NCBI GenBank assembly: GCA_963822175.1
Contig: CAWGGJ010000005.1
Coordinates: forward strand, 186,001 to 250,000
Direction of reading: 5' to 3'
Source: FEB-25 sp963822175
Lineage (GTDB): Bacteria > Chloroflexota > Anaerolineae > Anaerolineales > UBA4823
Length of the DNA stretch: 64,000 nt
Made by a program: the position numbers and the translations under genes. Below are positions 17,614 to 27,040 of the stretch, one piece after another (the first letter of the stretch is position 1; each line of letters begins with the position of its first letter). Below the pieces are notes generated by a model. It was not told the origin of the DNA, made no database searches, and was given only the letters and a program-made list of their open reading frames with translations.

Positions 17614-18516
17614 CTATAACATTTCGATGGCTTTCAGCTTTGTGGCCATGTTTTCATACTCTATAGTTGTTATTTCCCGGATCGGTTGTCTGCTTCCTTT
17701 TATATTCAAACCTTTCATTCGTAGTACAGCTTTATAACTAACGATTTGAGGGCCCTCATGAATGATGTCTCGAACTTGATTGATTTGATACTGAAGGGCC
17801 ATCGCTTTTTCCCATTCACCTAGCCTATATGCATCGTATAAAGCGACAAAAAGTTCTGGATATGCATTTCCTGCTGCAGTCACAGTTCCACATCCACCGA
17901 CAGCAAGTGCAGGTAGGAACAACGAATCAGCACCGACTACTGATCGAAATTCCTTCCCCATAGTAGATATATATGCTTCAAATCGGTTAATATCTTTGGA
18001 TGTGTCTTTGATTCCAATTACATTATCCGTTTCAGCAACAACTTTTTTTACAATTGCGGGTGTAATATCATTTTTCGCGTTTGAAGGTATGTTGTATAAG
18101 AAAACAGGTAGCGGTGAGATTTTGTTAGATATAGAAATAAAATACTTAATTAGCGAATTTGCCGGGATCGAATAATAAAATGGCGGTAATAGACCTACTG
18201 CATCAACACCTACACTTTTCGAAAATAAAGCCAAACTTTCTGTTTCATGCTGTGTAATACACCCAACTTGAGGTATAACTAATATCCGGCCTTTCACCTC
18301 CTTCATTACCTTCTCGATTACTGCATGTTTTTCTATTTCAGAAAGGAGCAATCCTTCCCCAGTAGTGCCAACTGGATATACACCATTTACACCCTTGCTG
18401 ATTTGAAATTCAATCAGTTCTGCTATTCCGTCAAAATCTATTTGTTCCTGATCATCAATAAATGGGGTTACTAAGGCTGTTATTACACCATGAAATTTTG
18501 AGTATTTGTTTTCCAT
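17614..18516 (-). CDS. DapA/NAL-family lyase (dihydrodipicolinate synthase-like)
   Basis: A 300-residue class I aldolase/dehydratase of the DHDPS/N-acetylneuraminate lyase family. PVGTTGEGLLLS carries the substrate carboxylate-binding loop, FLYNIP carries the catalytic Tyr and VIGIKDTSKD the Schiff-base Lys. I chose ATG 18516 because AAGGAA lies just upstream and the longer frame would overlap the next gene. In sugar-acid operons such enzymes dehydrate or cleave 2-keto-3-deoxy aldonates. That role is more likely here than lysine synthesis. Confidence 0.85.
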   Translation of the reverse strand: MENKYSKFHGVITALVTPFIDDQEQIDFDGIAELIEFQISKGVNGVYPVGTTGEGLLLSEIEKHAVIEKVMKEVKGRILVIPQVGCITQHETESLALFSKSVGVDAVGLLPPFYYSIPANSLIKYFISISNKISPLPVFLYNIPSNAKNDITPAIVKKVVAETDNVIGIKDTSKDINRFEAYISTMGKEFRSVVGADSLFLPALAVGGCGTVTAAGNAYPELFVALYDAYRLGEWEKAMALQYQINQVRDIIHEGPQIVSYKAVLRMKGLNIKGSRQPIREITTIEYENMATKLKAIEML

Positions 18517-18542
18517 ACAATATTCCTTTTCGTTTTTGGTAA

Positions 18543-19493
18543 TTATCGAAGGCCTGAAGGAGTTCTTAGGGATTCCAACACAGAATTCGCCACTTGCATC
18601 GATACCTGTTCTATTGCTTCGGTGGTATAAGCCGCCATATGAGGCGTAGCAATCACATTTGGAAGACGTGCCAAAGAAAGATCGCATGGTGGTTCGACTT
18701 CAAAAACATCTAAGCCTGCTCCAGAAATCCGGTTATTAAGAAGGGCATCATATAATGCTTTCTCATCGACCACACCTCCTCGAGATGTGTTAATAAGAAA
18801 AGAGGTTGGTTTCATTAAAGAAAGTAAATCGGCATTTATTATTTTTTTTGTACTTGCGTTTAGAGGTATGTGTATCGACACGTAATCTGCCCATGCCATT
18901 AGCTTTAAGAGGTCCATTTTTGTTGCCCGGAACAATTGTTCAGCAACACGATGCTCGATGATGTCATAATATGCAATGGTCATTGAAAAGCCAGTGGCTC
19001 TTGCCGCAACTCTCTGACCTATTTCCCCAAAACCAATTATTCCCAGGTTCTTATTACATAATTCATTCCCAACAATACGGTCCCATTTGCCATTTCTGAC
19101 CACATCATTAGCAAGTATTAACTTCCGTGAGATAGCTAAGATTAATAGAAATGTTAGATCCGCAACGGAATCAGAATTTCCACCTGTCGCAGTAATGACT
19201 GCAATGCCCCGTCCTTTGGCAGCCAATGTATCTATATTATCTAAACCCACTCCTTGTTTCGCAATCACTCTCAAAGACGGTGAATTTTCAATCAACTCCT
19301 TATCAATACGGTCGTGTCCAACAATTACAGCAATTGCTATATGAAGGTTTCGCTTTATCCAGTCAATTTTTTGCTGCCCTTCTAGAATAGGCAGTATATT
19401 TAAGTTATAACCTGCATTGATCAAGAAGTCACATGCAACCTTTGTCCGAGCAAAAGTATTAGACAGAACGACAATATTTCCAAGTGAATCCAT
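18543..19493 (-). CDS. D-2-hydroxyacid dehydrogenase family protein (first copy)
   Basis: A 316-residue NAD-dependent enzyme of the phosphoglycerate dehydrogenase/glyoxylate reductase family. The Rossmann motif GIIGFGEIGQ, the catalytic-Arg block NTSRGGVVDEKAL, the Glu-containing VFEVEPP and the His in ATPHMAAYT are all present. It starts 7 bases after the upstream isomerase stop, so it is within the operon. It would oxidise a 2-hydroxy acid or reduce a 2-keto acid from the imported sugar. It differs clearly from the second copy at 22556-23551. Confidence 0.88.
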   Translation of the reverse strand: MDSLGNIVVLSNTFARTKVACDFLINAGYNLNILPILEGQQKIDWIKRNLHIAIAVIVGHDRIDKELIENSPSLRVIAKQGVGLDNIDTLAAKGRGIAVITATGGNSDSVADLTFLLILAISRKLILANDVVRNGKWDRIVGNELCNKNLGIIGFGEIGQRVAARATGFSMTIAYYDIIEHRVAEQLFRATKMDLLKLMAWADYVSIHIPLNASTKKIINADLLSLMKPTSFLINTSRGGVVDEKALYDALLNNRISGAGLDVFEVEPPCDLSLARLPNVIATPHMAAYTTEAIEQVSMQVANSVLESLRTPSGLR

Positions 19494-19500
19494 CGCCTAA

Positions 19501-20313
19501 TTATCCAATTTCCATAAGAATTTGCTTTAGAAAGGTAAAACTGTCTTTCATGGGAGTGGTATTACCCTTAGGAGAGATACATTCCAATGCTAAATAACCT
19601 GTATAATCAATCTCTTTTAAAACCTGGAAGAAGCTCCTGAAATCAAACTGGCCTTCTCCGGGTAATAACCGGTTATTATCTCCAAGTTGGACATGCTTGA
19701 GCCACTGTTTTGCACTAAGAACCGCTTCCCTGGTATTTGCTTCTTCTATATTGATATGAAACACATCAGCTAATATCCCGAATTGATGATTTTGAATATT
19801 GTCCAAAATTTCAGCTGCTTCAGAAAGACGGTGATAATAAGTTCCTTCATATCGGTTTAAAGGTTCAAGTAGCAATTGAGCACCTTTTTGTTTAGCGATG
19901 CTGCCAACCTCCTGCAGATATTTTTCTAACAATGCCATTCTGGGAGGATCAATTGCGGGAAGAGGCAAGAACGGTGATGGCAACGAGGGTGATACACATA
20001 CCCCAACAGATACGATTGTTGGAACACCAAGATCTGAAGCAAATCCAATTGTTTTTGATATATCAATAAGCTTTTCTTCAAATGACTCGTTTGTTAATAC
20101 CTTTAAAAATTCCGGAGTTGGTCTAACTAAGGAACAAGGCCTAACTCCATTCTGTTTGCTTAACGTTTTGATCTCGAATATTTGTTTTTCCTGTTGTTGT
20201 TGATCACCAATTAATCTAACTTCAATACCTTCAAAACCAATATCCCATAGATTATCAAATTTTTCCTGCCAGCTTTCACCTGGCGCAATAAAAGAATTAC
20301 ATGCTAATTTCAT
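19501..20313 (-). CDS. Sugar phosphate isomerase/epimerase (TIM barrel)
   Basis: A 270-residue TIM-barrel protein of the AP-endonuclease-2/xylose-isomerase-like family, with LLLEPLNRYEG, ILADVFHINIEE and HVQLGDNNR metal-site motifs and the C-terminal LALECISP. ATG 20313 is preferred: GAGGG lies five bases upstream and the start is 7 bases from the preceding stop, whereas a longer frame from 20349 overlaps the previous gene. It resembles hydroxypyruvate isomerase, tagatose epimerase and inosose-type enzymes. The exact substrate is unknown. Confidence 0.85.
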   Translation of the reverse strand: MKLACNSFIAPGESWQEKFDNLWDIGFEGIEVRLIGDQQQQEKQIFEIKTLSKQNGVRPCSLVRPTPEFLKVLTNESFEEKLIDISKTIGFASDLGVPTIVSVGVCVSPSLPSPFLPLPAIDPPRMALLEKYLQEVGSIAKQKGAQLLLEPLNRYEGTYYHRLSEAAEILDNIQNHQFGILADVFHINIEEANTREAVLSAKQWLKHVQLGDNNRLLPGEGQFDFRSFFQVLKEIDYTGYLALECISPKGNTTPMKDSFTFLKQILMEIG

Positions 20314-20320
20314 TTTTCCC

Positions 20321-21745
20321 TCAAGCTCGTAAAGGAATTTCGTATTCAATTTGGAAAAGTTGACATAGTTCTTTCAACTCTGAGACGTAATCACCCTTCA
20401 CCAGATGTAGATGGTTAGAAGCGCCAACTTGTAAGAATCTCTGCAGGTCCAAACGCATTTTAATAAATGCATGTGGCCAACTCCAACCAGTGGGGATTAG
20501 TTCGGTTTTTGTTGCGTTGATCGTTTCACCGGGAATGATGAACATCTTATATATTCCTGCGACCCTAACCAACCTGGCAACGGTGACAGGTCCTGGAGCA
20601 ACAACAAACTGTGTTGCGCCACCGCCTGCATCACCAAACAGATGAGGGTGCATTTCTACATTTTTCAAGTATTCATCAGGATTGTTTTCGTTGGATGATA
20701 ATGAAAGAGCCATACCCCCACAATTTGCAAGGACTAAAACATCGTCACTTTCACGAAACAGCTTAATATCCATCAAGGAAACAGGTTTTCCTCCAGATAA
20801 TATTGAGAGAAGCTGCATAGTGAGAGCCCCGTTTGCATCGGATTCACATGCTGTAGGTATTACTTTCTTGGGACCCTTTTCATCAAATGGATCGTTTAGC
20901 ATTGCAATATTTAAGCACTGGAGGCAGTATCCATCACTTAATTCGGTTTGGCATTTCACGCCAGTAAAGTTAATTTTTTGTTTTTCAATTATCTGCCGTG
21001 TTGCCAAATAACTCCGAATTTGCTTTTCCATTTTTTCTGGAGTAAAAGTTGTTCCATCGAAGTCTATCCCACCAATTCTCTTGGTAAACCAATCCCTAAA
21101 TGAATCTACTTCTTCAATGGATATAGTTTCAGCAAGGCGAACAATCTCTGCTTGGTCAAATACTTCTGTGTCTATTCCAAATAACCTTTGCCATTGATTG
21201 GGATCATGGCTTGCCGTGTACATTCCCAAAGACCTTACACCAAACAAACCAAACCTTTGACCTTTCAACGCATAAAAGGTATAGGAGGCTTTTGCGAATG
21301 CTTGAAGTTGCCGGGCAACTTCAGGCTCGTCAGCGGATCCCATCAACCGCTTATACTTTTTACCAATTTCGTCCAGACCTCCGCACGCAGCAAGCCATCC
21401 AACCATACTTGCGGTTTCTGGGCGCTTATTACCTAAAACTAAAAGGGGACGTTCCACCAGATTGGCGGTGGATATGACAATATTTGGATTAACCCATGTT
21501 GGTACGTGAATGATGCACGCATCAAGTTGACTACTATTAATTGCTTTCGCGGCTTCTACAATAGAATCAAGAAATCTAACTTCTTGATCGATTAGTATAG
21601 AAGCATTTCCTGACAAAGCGCGATGGATTTTCTGGACCTCTTCATCAACCATCGCTTTGCGCTTTTGATACATTCTTTCTCTACCGTCATGAAAGGTCAG
21701 CAAAGCAATTTTCGGTGAAGCAGTTGTAAGGTTAATATTTTTCAT
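20321..21745 (-). CDS. L-fucose/L-arabinose isomerase family protein
   Basis: A 474-residue protein of the FucI/AraA structural family, which interconverts aldoses and ketoses with Mn2+. The N-terminal domain has the KIALLTFHDGRER and IIHVPTWVNP pattern of the FucI-like group. The central TACESDANGALTMQLLS block and the C-terminal GVNP-like GATQFVVAPGPVTVARL block are recognisable. Canonical FucI is longer (about 590), so this belongs to the shorter uncharacterised subgroup. It is in the centre of the catabolic operon. Confidence 0.75.
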   Translation of the reverse strand: MKNINLTTASPKIALLTFHDGRERMYQKRKAMVDEEVQKIHRALSGNASILIDQEVRFLDSIVEAAKAINSSQLDACIIHVPTWVNPNIVISTANLVERPLLVLGNKRPETASMVGWLAACGGLDEIGKKYKRLMGSADEPEVARQLQAFAKASYTFYALKGQRFGLFGVRSLGMYTASHDPNQWQRLFGIDTEVFDQAEIVRLAETISIEEVDSFRDWFTKRIGGIDFDGTTFTPEKMEKQIRSYLATRQIIEKQKINFTGVKCQTELSDGYCLQCLNIAMLNDPFDEKGPKKVIPTACESDANGALTMQLLSILSGGKPVSLMDIKLFRESDDVLVLANCGGMALSLSSNENNPDEYLKNVEMHPHLFGDAGGGATQFVVAPGPVTVARLVRVAGIYKMFIIPGETINATKTELIPTGWSWPHAFIKMRLDLQRFLQVGASNHLHLVKGDYVSELKELCQLFQIEYEIPLRA

Positions 21746-21773
21746 AATCCACTATCATCCTGGCTTTTATCGG

Positions 21774-22505
21774 TTATTTCTTGTTTTTTGCTTTTTCTTC
21801 TGCTAATGCCTGAAATGTTTTTTCATTAGGCGGATAGAGATCGCCAAGGTTTCCGCCTTTAGATAAATAGGTGCGAACAAAAGCTTCCATTTCTTCTTCT
21901 TCGATACCCATTTCTGCAACTTCAGCCGCTGATGCTTGCGGAATCACTACCACACCATCTTCATCGCCAATAATTACGTCACCTGGGATTACAAGAACTC
22001 CACCACATTGAACCGGAATATCAGCATCCCAAGGCCAAATTGCATTTGGTCCAGGAACAGCATGCGCTTCCCGATAAAAAACAGGAATATTCATTGACCG
22101 TAGAATTTCGATATCACGGATTGCGCCATCAACAACTAGTCCAGCTCCTTTTAATTTCTTCACTCGGGAAGTCATTACATCGCCAAAAGTCGATGCAACT
22201 TTTCCGTAGAGTGCAGCATCACAAACAATTACTTCACCTTCACGTAATGTATCAACCGTTCTAAAATCAGCGAGGGTGGCACGCTCGCCAGGTTTTAGAT
22301 CCATGATATCTTCTCTGACTGGTAAATATTTAACAGTCCGGGCAATACCAAGCAGCTTTTGACTTGGTGTGATAGGGATCATTCCATTCACGTATGTATT
22401 ATGATAGCCAAGTTTTAACAGCATCCCACATGCAGTTGCTACACTGATCTTTTTTAACTTTTCGATAACTTCTTTAGATATTTTTACTTGCTTTGGTTGA
22501 CTCAT
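21774..22505 (-). CDS. RraA-like/HMG aldolase family protein
   Basis: A 243-residue member of the RraA/4-hydroxy-4-methyl-2-oxoglutarate aldolase family. The active-site Arg-Asp block GAGLVVDGAIRDIEIL and the following PVFYREAHAVPGP and GDVIIGDEDGVVVIP strands are diagnostic. ATG 22505 follows AAAGGAGA with good spacing; a longer frame lacks this. In catabolic operons these enzymes cleave or decarboxylate 2-keto dicarboxylates. A RNase-E regulatory role is unlikely in this setting. Confidence 0.85.
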   Translation of the reverse strand: MSQPKQVKISKEVIEKLKKISVATACGMLLKLGYHNTYVNGMIPITPSQKLLGIARTVKYLPVREDIMDLKPGERATLADFRTVDTLREGEVIVCDAALYGKVASTFGDVMTSRVKKLKGAGLVVDGAIRDIEILRSMNIPVFYREAHAVPGPNAIWPWDADIPVQCGGVLVIPGDVIIGDEDGVVVIPQASAAEVAEMGIEEEEMEAFVRTYLSKGGNLGDLYPPNEKTFQALAEEKAKNKK

Positions 22506-22555
22506 AACATTCTCCTTTTTATAATTTAACCTAAATAACATTTCCTAATAGTCTC

Positions 22556-23551
22556 TTATGCATCAATTAATGTCTCGACACATTTTGGAGTAATAGAGTA
22601 GATAGGTTTGATTCCATTTAATACACGTAATACATTGTGTGCCGCGGTTAAACCGATTTTTGTTAATGCCTCTGGAGTGCTTCCAGCTGTGTGTGTTGTG
22701 CCAGAAAAATTTTCAAGAGTCAATAATTTATGACCAACTGGGGGTTCAGATACCCATACATCTGAAGCAGAGCTTGCAATAACATTATTTACCAATGCAT
22801 CATACAAATCATCTTCATTAATAATTCCTCCCCGGGCAGTATTAATTAATATTGCATTGGGCTTCATCATGTTTAATTCCCTTTTGGAAATCATGTTTCG
22901 TGTCTGAGGCGTTAAGGGTGTATGGACGCTGATAAAATCAGCCTGGCGATAGATCTCGTCTTTGGGTAGGTATTCAATGTGATGGGTAATAGCAAAATCC
23001 GGTCTTTCGACTAAATCATTTGCTATAACGCGCATGTTAAATCCATAGCGAGCGCGAAGTGCTACACGAGTTCCAATATTTCCCAATCCAATGATACCCA
23101 GTGTCTTTCCACCTAACTGAGTTCCCACCATTGCTCTATATCCGCCAGCTTTTAATTCCTTTTCGGAGACGATCAATTGTCTTCCCATTGAAAGAATAAA
23201 CATTAATGCAAAATCTGCCACAGCATCTGAATTTGCACCGGGTACATTGCAGAGAACAAAACCAAGTTCGTTTGCTGCAGGAATATCGAATGCATCAACA
23301 CCAACCCCAAATTTAGACACCACTTTAAATCTTGGCATCCCACCTTTCATAAGGTCTCTTGTAATTCTATCCAAACCAACAATAGCGCCATCTAAAGTTG
23401 GAGCCAACTCCAAAAAATCCTTGGTTGGCAATCCTTCTGAGAACCAAGTGTCAATGACTTCACACCCACCCTCTTTAAGTGTCTCAAACATAGGTTTACA
23501 ATAAGGTGCAAATGCCTCTGGAATTGAAGTTAAAACACGGAACTTACTCAT
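22556..23551 (-). CDS. D-2-hydroxyacid dehydrogenase family protein (second copy)
   Basis: A 331-residue NAD-dependent dehydrogenase. GIIGLGNIGTR is the dinucleotide motif, NTARGGIINEDDLYDAL holds the catalytic Arg, and THTAGSTPEA holds the C-terminal His. It begins after TAAGGAGAAAA and ends 50 bases before the RraA-type gene. Two paralogues of this family in one operon suggest two oxidation steps, or opposite stereochemical or chain-length preferences. Confidence 0.88.
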   Translation of the reverse strand: MSKFRVLTSIPEAFAPYCKPMFETLKEGGCEVIDTWFSEGLPTKDFLELAPTLDGAIVGLDRITRDLMKGGMPRFKVVSKFGVGVDAFDIPAANELGFVLCNVPGANSDAVADFALMFILSMGRQLIVSEKELKAGGYRAMVGTQLGGKTLGIIGLGNIGTRVALRARYGFNMRVIANDLVERPDFAITHHIEYLPKDEIYRQADFISVHTPLTPQTRNMISKRELNMMKPNAILINTARGGIINEDDLYDALVNNVIASSASDVWVSEPPVGHKLLTLENFSGTTHTAGSTPEALTKIGLTAAHNVLRVLNGIKPIYSITPKCVETLIDA

Positions 23552-23603
23552 CTTTTTCTCCTTAAGATTATTTTAAACTTTATGCCTAGATAAATTCAAG
23601 GTG

Positions 23604-24356
23604 TTACTTACCTAATTTTGATGCTGCCATCCAATTTTTATCACGATCCCCAACCCAATATCGTTCACCAGCAATTACCCATAACCAAACAAGTGGTGTT
23701 TCTTGTGAGAAACAAGGGTGATAATGTTCGAGAGGGACAGAAGCTACGTCTCCTCTTTCGACATTATATATAAAACTTTTCGTTTCCTCAGATTTATAAA
23801 TTTCGATTGAGCCTTTGCCATCCAAAAAATGGTATATCTCTTCTTGATCAGTATGCATATGGGCAGGAAAAGAACGAGTAAATGGTTCAAAGAAGACCAA
23901 CCCTGCCACAAGATTTTGGGCTTTATTCTTTTCACTGAAATTCAGATAAACTACTTTATTTGCCATTGGTCTGGTGCGGTCCGGATCTTTTCTGACAGCA
24001 TCAAAAGGAATATGGACAACATTGGCTTGTGCTTGACTGGGAGCAGATGCCATTCCAAGTATGTATGAACTATCTTTATCGCCTTTTAGTTGAAATGGCG
24101 TTTTCTCAGGAATATAGATCATGTCATAAAGCTTCATTGAATACTTCTTATTCTTTATTTCAACAGAACCCCTGCCCTCAGAACATATAAATAAGGTTTC
24201 ACGGTCGTTGTAGTAGAAGGGGGCACTTATATAATTAGGCGCGATTTCAATCAAAGAATATGCAAGCAAGTGTAAACCGGATACATCTGGATGAACCTTT
24301 TCGGAAATAATCATCCCGAATTCGTTGAATTTTTTTAGTGTGGGACCTTTTAACAT
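23604..24356 (-). CDS. Bicupin (two cupin barrels)
   Basis: A 250-residue protein with two cupin domains. The second keeps the metal-binding pattern PAHMHTDQEEIYHFLDGKG and a later HYHPCF; the first lacks the histidines (YYNDRETLFICSEGRG), so probably only one barrel is metal-active. Candidate activities are sugar-acid isomerisation or ring opening (KduI, uronate lactone type), but none is certain. An AAAAGGAGAA ribosome site precedes the start. It is embedded between kinase and dehydrogenase genes of the operon. Confidence 0.75.
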   Translation of the reverse strand: MLKGPTLKKFNEFGMIISEKVHPDVSGLHLLAYSLIEIAPNYISAPFYYNDRETLFICSEGRGSVEIKNKKYSMKLYDMIYIPEKTPFQLKGDKDSSYILGMASAPSQAQANVVHIPFDAVRKDPDRTRPMANKVVYLNFSEKNKAQNLVAGLVFFEPFTRSFPAHMHTDQEEIYHFLDGKGSIEIYKSEETKSFIYNVERGDVASVPLEHYHPCFSQETPLVWLWVIAGERYWVGDRDKNWMAASKLGK

Positions 24357-24390
24357 AATGTTCTCCTTTTAGATTTATAAATAATTGCTT

Positions 24391-25899
24391 TTAACCCATT
24401 AATGGAAACAAATCCTTAAGCCTTGGGTACAATTCCCTATAAATTCTGTACGATTTTTCATATATGTCATGATTTTTACTTTTAGGTAGATATTGGGTTG
24501 TATAGGTAACAGCTTCTTGGGCTGCATGAGAATAATTAGAGTAAATTCCGACCCCTATACCCCCCAACATTGCTGCACCTAATGATGTTGTATCTAATAC
24601 CAAAGGTTTTTGTATTTTTTTACCAGTGACATCTGCCTTTATTTGATTCCAAAAATTATTCTTAGAGCCTCCACCCGAAATACAAATCGACTCTACACAA
24701 ATATCACCTAATTCTTCGATGGTATCGATAACGTGTCGCATATTAAAAGCAACGCCTTCTAAAATTGCACGGACCATACAGAGTTGATCATGAGCAGAGT
24801 TCAGACCGATAAATCCGCCTCGTGCTTTTGAATCCCAAATAGGAGCCCGTTCACCTTGTAAATAAGGTAAGAAAATGATTCCCTGGCTACCTGCTGGTAC
24901 CTGCTTCAGGTTTTTATGCCATTTATCTAATAATTCTTTTCGAGATACCGTTCCTTCGTCAGTACTACCAAGAACTATGTCTGCAAACCAATCTAATGAT
25001 CCCCCTCCCGATTGTGTTGGGCCATTGAGAATCACATGATCAAAGGAAGGGACTACATTAAACCGATCTGTGTAGACAACTCTTTCGCTAACAACACTCA
25101 ATACTTCTGAGGTACCAGAAACTTCAGCCGCTTGTCCTGGGTTTATGACACCCGACCCAAGGATATTTGTCCATGCATCAATAGTTCCAGCAACTACAGG
25201 GATTCCATTTGGAATACCTAATTTCTCATTCCCATTAGTGGTACCAATTATTGAGGTTGATTGATAGACAGGTGGAAAAATATTAAGGGGTATATTTGTT
25301 CGGGAAAAGTATTCTGGATCGAATTTTTGGGTTACTAAGTTTATGACAGTTTTACAACTTACCACGTCAGTTGCTAATTTTCCAGTCAACTTATAATTTA
25401 TGTAATCCTTTGGTTGTAGAGTAACCTTCGCCTTGATCATAATTTGAGGTTTATTCTTTATCAACCATAATAACCTGGCCGGTATGGTTGTTGAATCTAA
25501 TGGAAGATTAACACCCAGATAGCGAATCCGGTCTTCGGTTGAAAATGTCTTTTGGAGCCACTCCGCTTCTTCATTTGCCCTTCTATCCATCCAAATAATC
25601 GATCGATCTAAGATTTCACCATTTTCATCAAGTAAAACATGACCATTTGTCTGTCCCCCAACTCCGATTACAGCAACTTGCTTCAAATCGATTTTTCCCC
25701 GCTTATAAATTTCATTTATTGATTTACAAAATGCTTGCCACCAATCATCAGGATTTTGTTCTACCCACATGGGTCGAGTTTTATATATCGGATAATTCCC
25801 TTGCGCCGAATCAAGGATCTTGCCCTTAGTCGAAAATACATTCGTTCGAAGCGAATGCGTCCCTAGATCTACTCCGATCAGTAAGGGAGAACCTGCCAT
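24391..25899 (-). CDS. FGGY-family carbohydrate kinase (xylulokinase/gluconate kinase-like)
   Basis: A 502-residue two-domain sugar kinase. The N-terminal GVDLGTHSLRTNVF phosphate-1 motif, the GVGGQTNGHVLLD substrate loop, IWMDRRANEEA and the C-terminal ISGGGSKNNFWNQIKADVTG plus SLGAAMLGGIG match FGGY kinases. It phosphorylates a ketose or aldonate in the cytoplasm, a step expected after the FucI-type isomerase. It lies 80 bases after the zinc dehydrogenase gene. Confidence 0.9.
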   Translation of the reverse strand: MAGSPLLIGVDLGTHSLRTNVFSTKGKILDSAQGNYPIYKTRPMWVEQNPDDWWQAFCKSINEIYKRGKIDLKQVAVIGVGGQTNGHVLLDENGEILDRSIIWMDRRANEEAEWLQKTFSTEDRIRYLGVNLPLDSTTIPARLLWLIKNKPQIMIKAKVTLQPKDYINYKLTGKLATDVVSCKTVINLVTQKFDPEYFSRTNIPLNIFPPVYQSTSIIGTTNGNEKLGIPNGIPVVAGTIDAWTNILGSGVINPGQAAEVSGTSEVLSVVSERVVYTDRFNVVPSFDHVILNGPTQSGGGSLDWFADIVLGSTDEGTVSRKELLDKWHKNLKQVPAGSQGIIFLPYLQGERAPIWDSKARGGFIGLNSAHDQLCMVRAILEGVAFNMRHVIDTIEELGDICVESICISGGGSKNNFWNQIKADVTGKKIQKPLVLDTTSLGAAMLGGIGVGIYSNYSHAAQEAVTYTTQYLPKSKNHDIYEKSYRIYRELYPRLKDLFPLMG

Positions 25900-25979
25900 C
25901 CTATTTCCTACTTCTCCAAGTCATGATTTATTAAGCACCTTGCAAGTTTTAATTTTCACAATAATAATTGGCGATGACT

Positions 25980-27015
25980 TTAGCCCTGTATTGGAATTAA
26001 CAAAGACTTGATCCCTCTTGCTAATTTCATGTTTTCAAAAGCTATCTCCCAATTATTTAAAGGATATATCTGACTTATCATGGGCTTTGTTTGGACTTTT
26101 TTCCTTTCAAGTAGCGTTATTGCTCGTTCCCATGAAGACCATTTTGAATTTACAGAACCCAAGACTTTAAGCTCACGGTTTACAATTTGGTCAAAATTGA
26201 TTGTCATGTCTTTCCCAGAAAGACCCATCTGGACGTACAAACCCTGGCGCCTGGTATATTTTAGGGCTGAGTTAATTGCCGAAGGCGCTCCCGCACATTC
26301 AACCACGACATCAAATCCGCCCCCCTTTGCTTCTTGACCAAGGATTTCGTCAAGATCTTCAGTTTCACTATTGACTACACGATCTGCTCCCAGCTGTTTT
26401 GCGAGCTCGAGCCGCTCAATATCCCTGGCGATGCCAATGATTATTACTTTTGCTCCTTCGGCTTTCGCAACCTGCATCGCACACAACCCAATTGCCCCTG
26501 GGCCGGAAATCAAAACCGTATCCCCCGCATGTATCGATGCTACTTCACAAACAGCGTGTGTTGTACATGCCAAAGGCTCAAGAAGTGCAGCTTCATTGAG
26601 TTCAATAGATTCAGGTAGAAGATGAATTAATTGTTGCCGTAAGATTAAGTACTTCTGCGAATGCACCATTGCCTGTTCTTCCTAAACCCCGACGGTTTGC
26701 ACAAATATTGTGGTTCCCGGATGTGCAATATTGGCAAGTACCACAGCTTTCCACTGTCGTCTCGGCAACTACGCGATCGCCTGGTTTTATTCTCTTTACG
26801 CTCGATCCAACTTCTGTCACAATTCCAGAAAATTCATGACCGAGAATTACAGGTGGAGAATTTATTGTTGTATCATGTAAAACATGCAGATCAGTTCCAC
26901 ATACTCCACATGCGTGAACTTTAATTTTTACTTCATTTGTGTTCGGTCGCGGTTCATCAACGTCTATGAGTTCCACATTACCTGGACCAGGCTTCGTTTT
27001 TACAAGACCTTTCAT
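25980..27015 (-). pseudogene. Zinc-dependent sugar alcohol dehydrogenase, single frameshift
   Basis: Two overlapping frames together give a normal 344-residue zinc MDR dehydrogenase. The first part (from ATG 27015) has the catalytic CGVCGTDLH, ILGHEFSG and the four-Cys structural zinc site (CGTCQYCTSGNHNIC). The second has the NAD-binding SGPGAIGLCAMQVAKAEGA. They join at GNGAFAE-YLILRQ if one extra base at about 26652 is removed. As written, the protein stops at residue 134. The intact form resembles threonine/sorbitol dehydrogenases. Whether this is an assembly error or true inactivation cannot be seen. Confidence 0.8.
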
Positions 27016-27040
27016 AATTCTCCAATCCCATGCATTAGTT

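Noticed and set aside
18517..18687. Longer N-terminus for the DapA-type lyase
   Set aside because: It would overlap the next upstream gene by more than 140 bases and lacks family similarity; ATG 18516 has a ribosome site.
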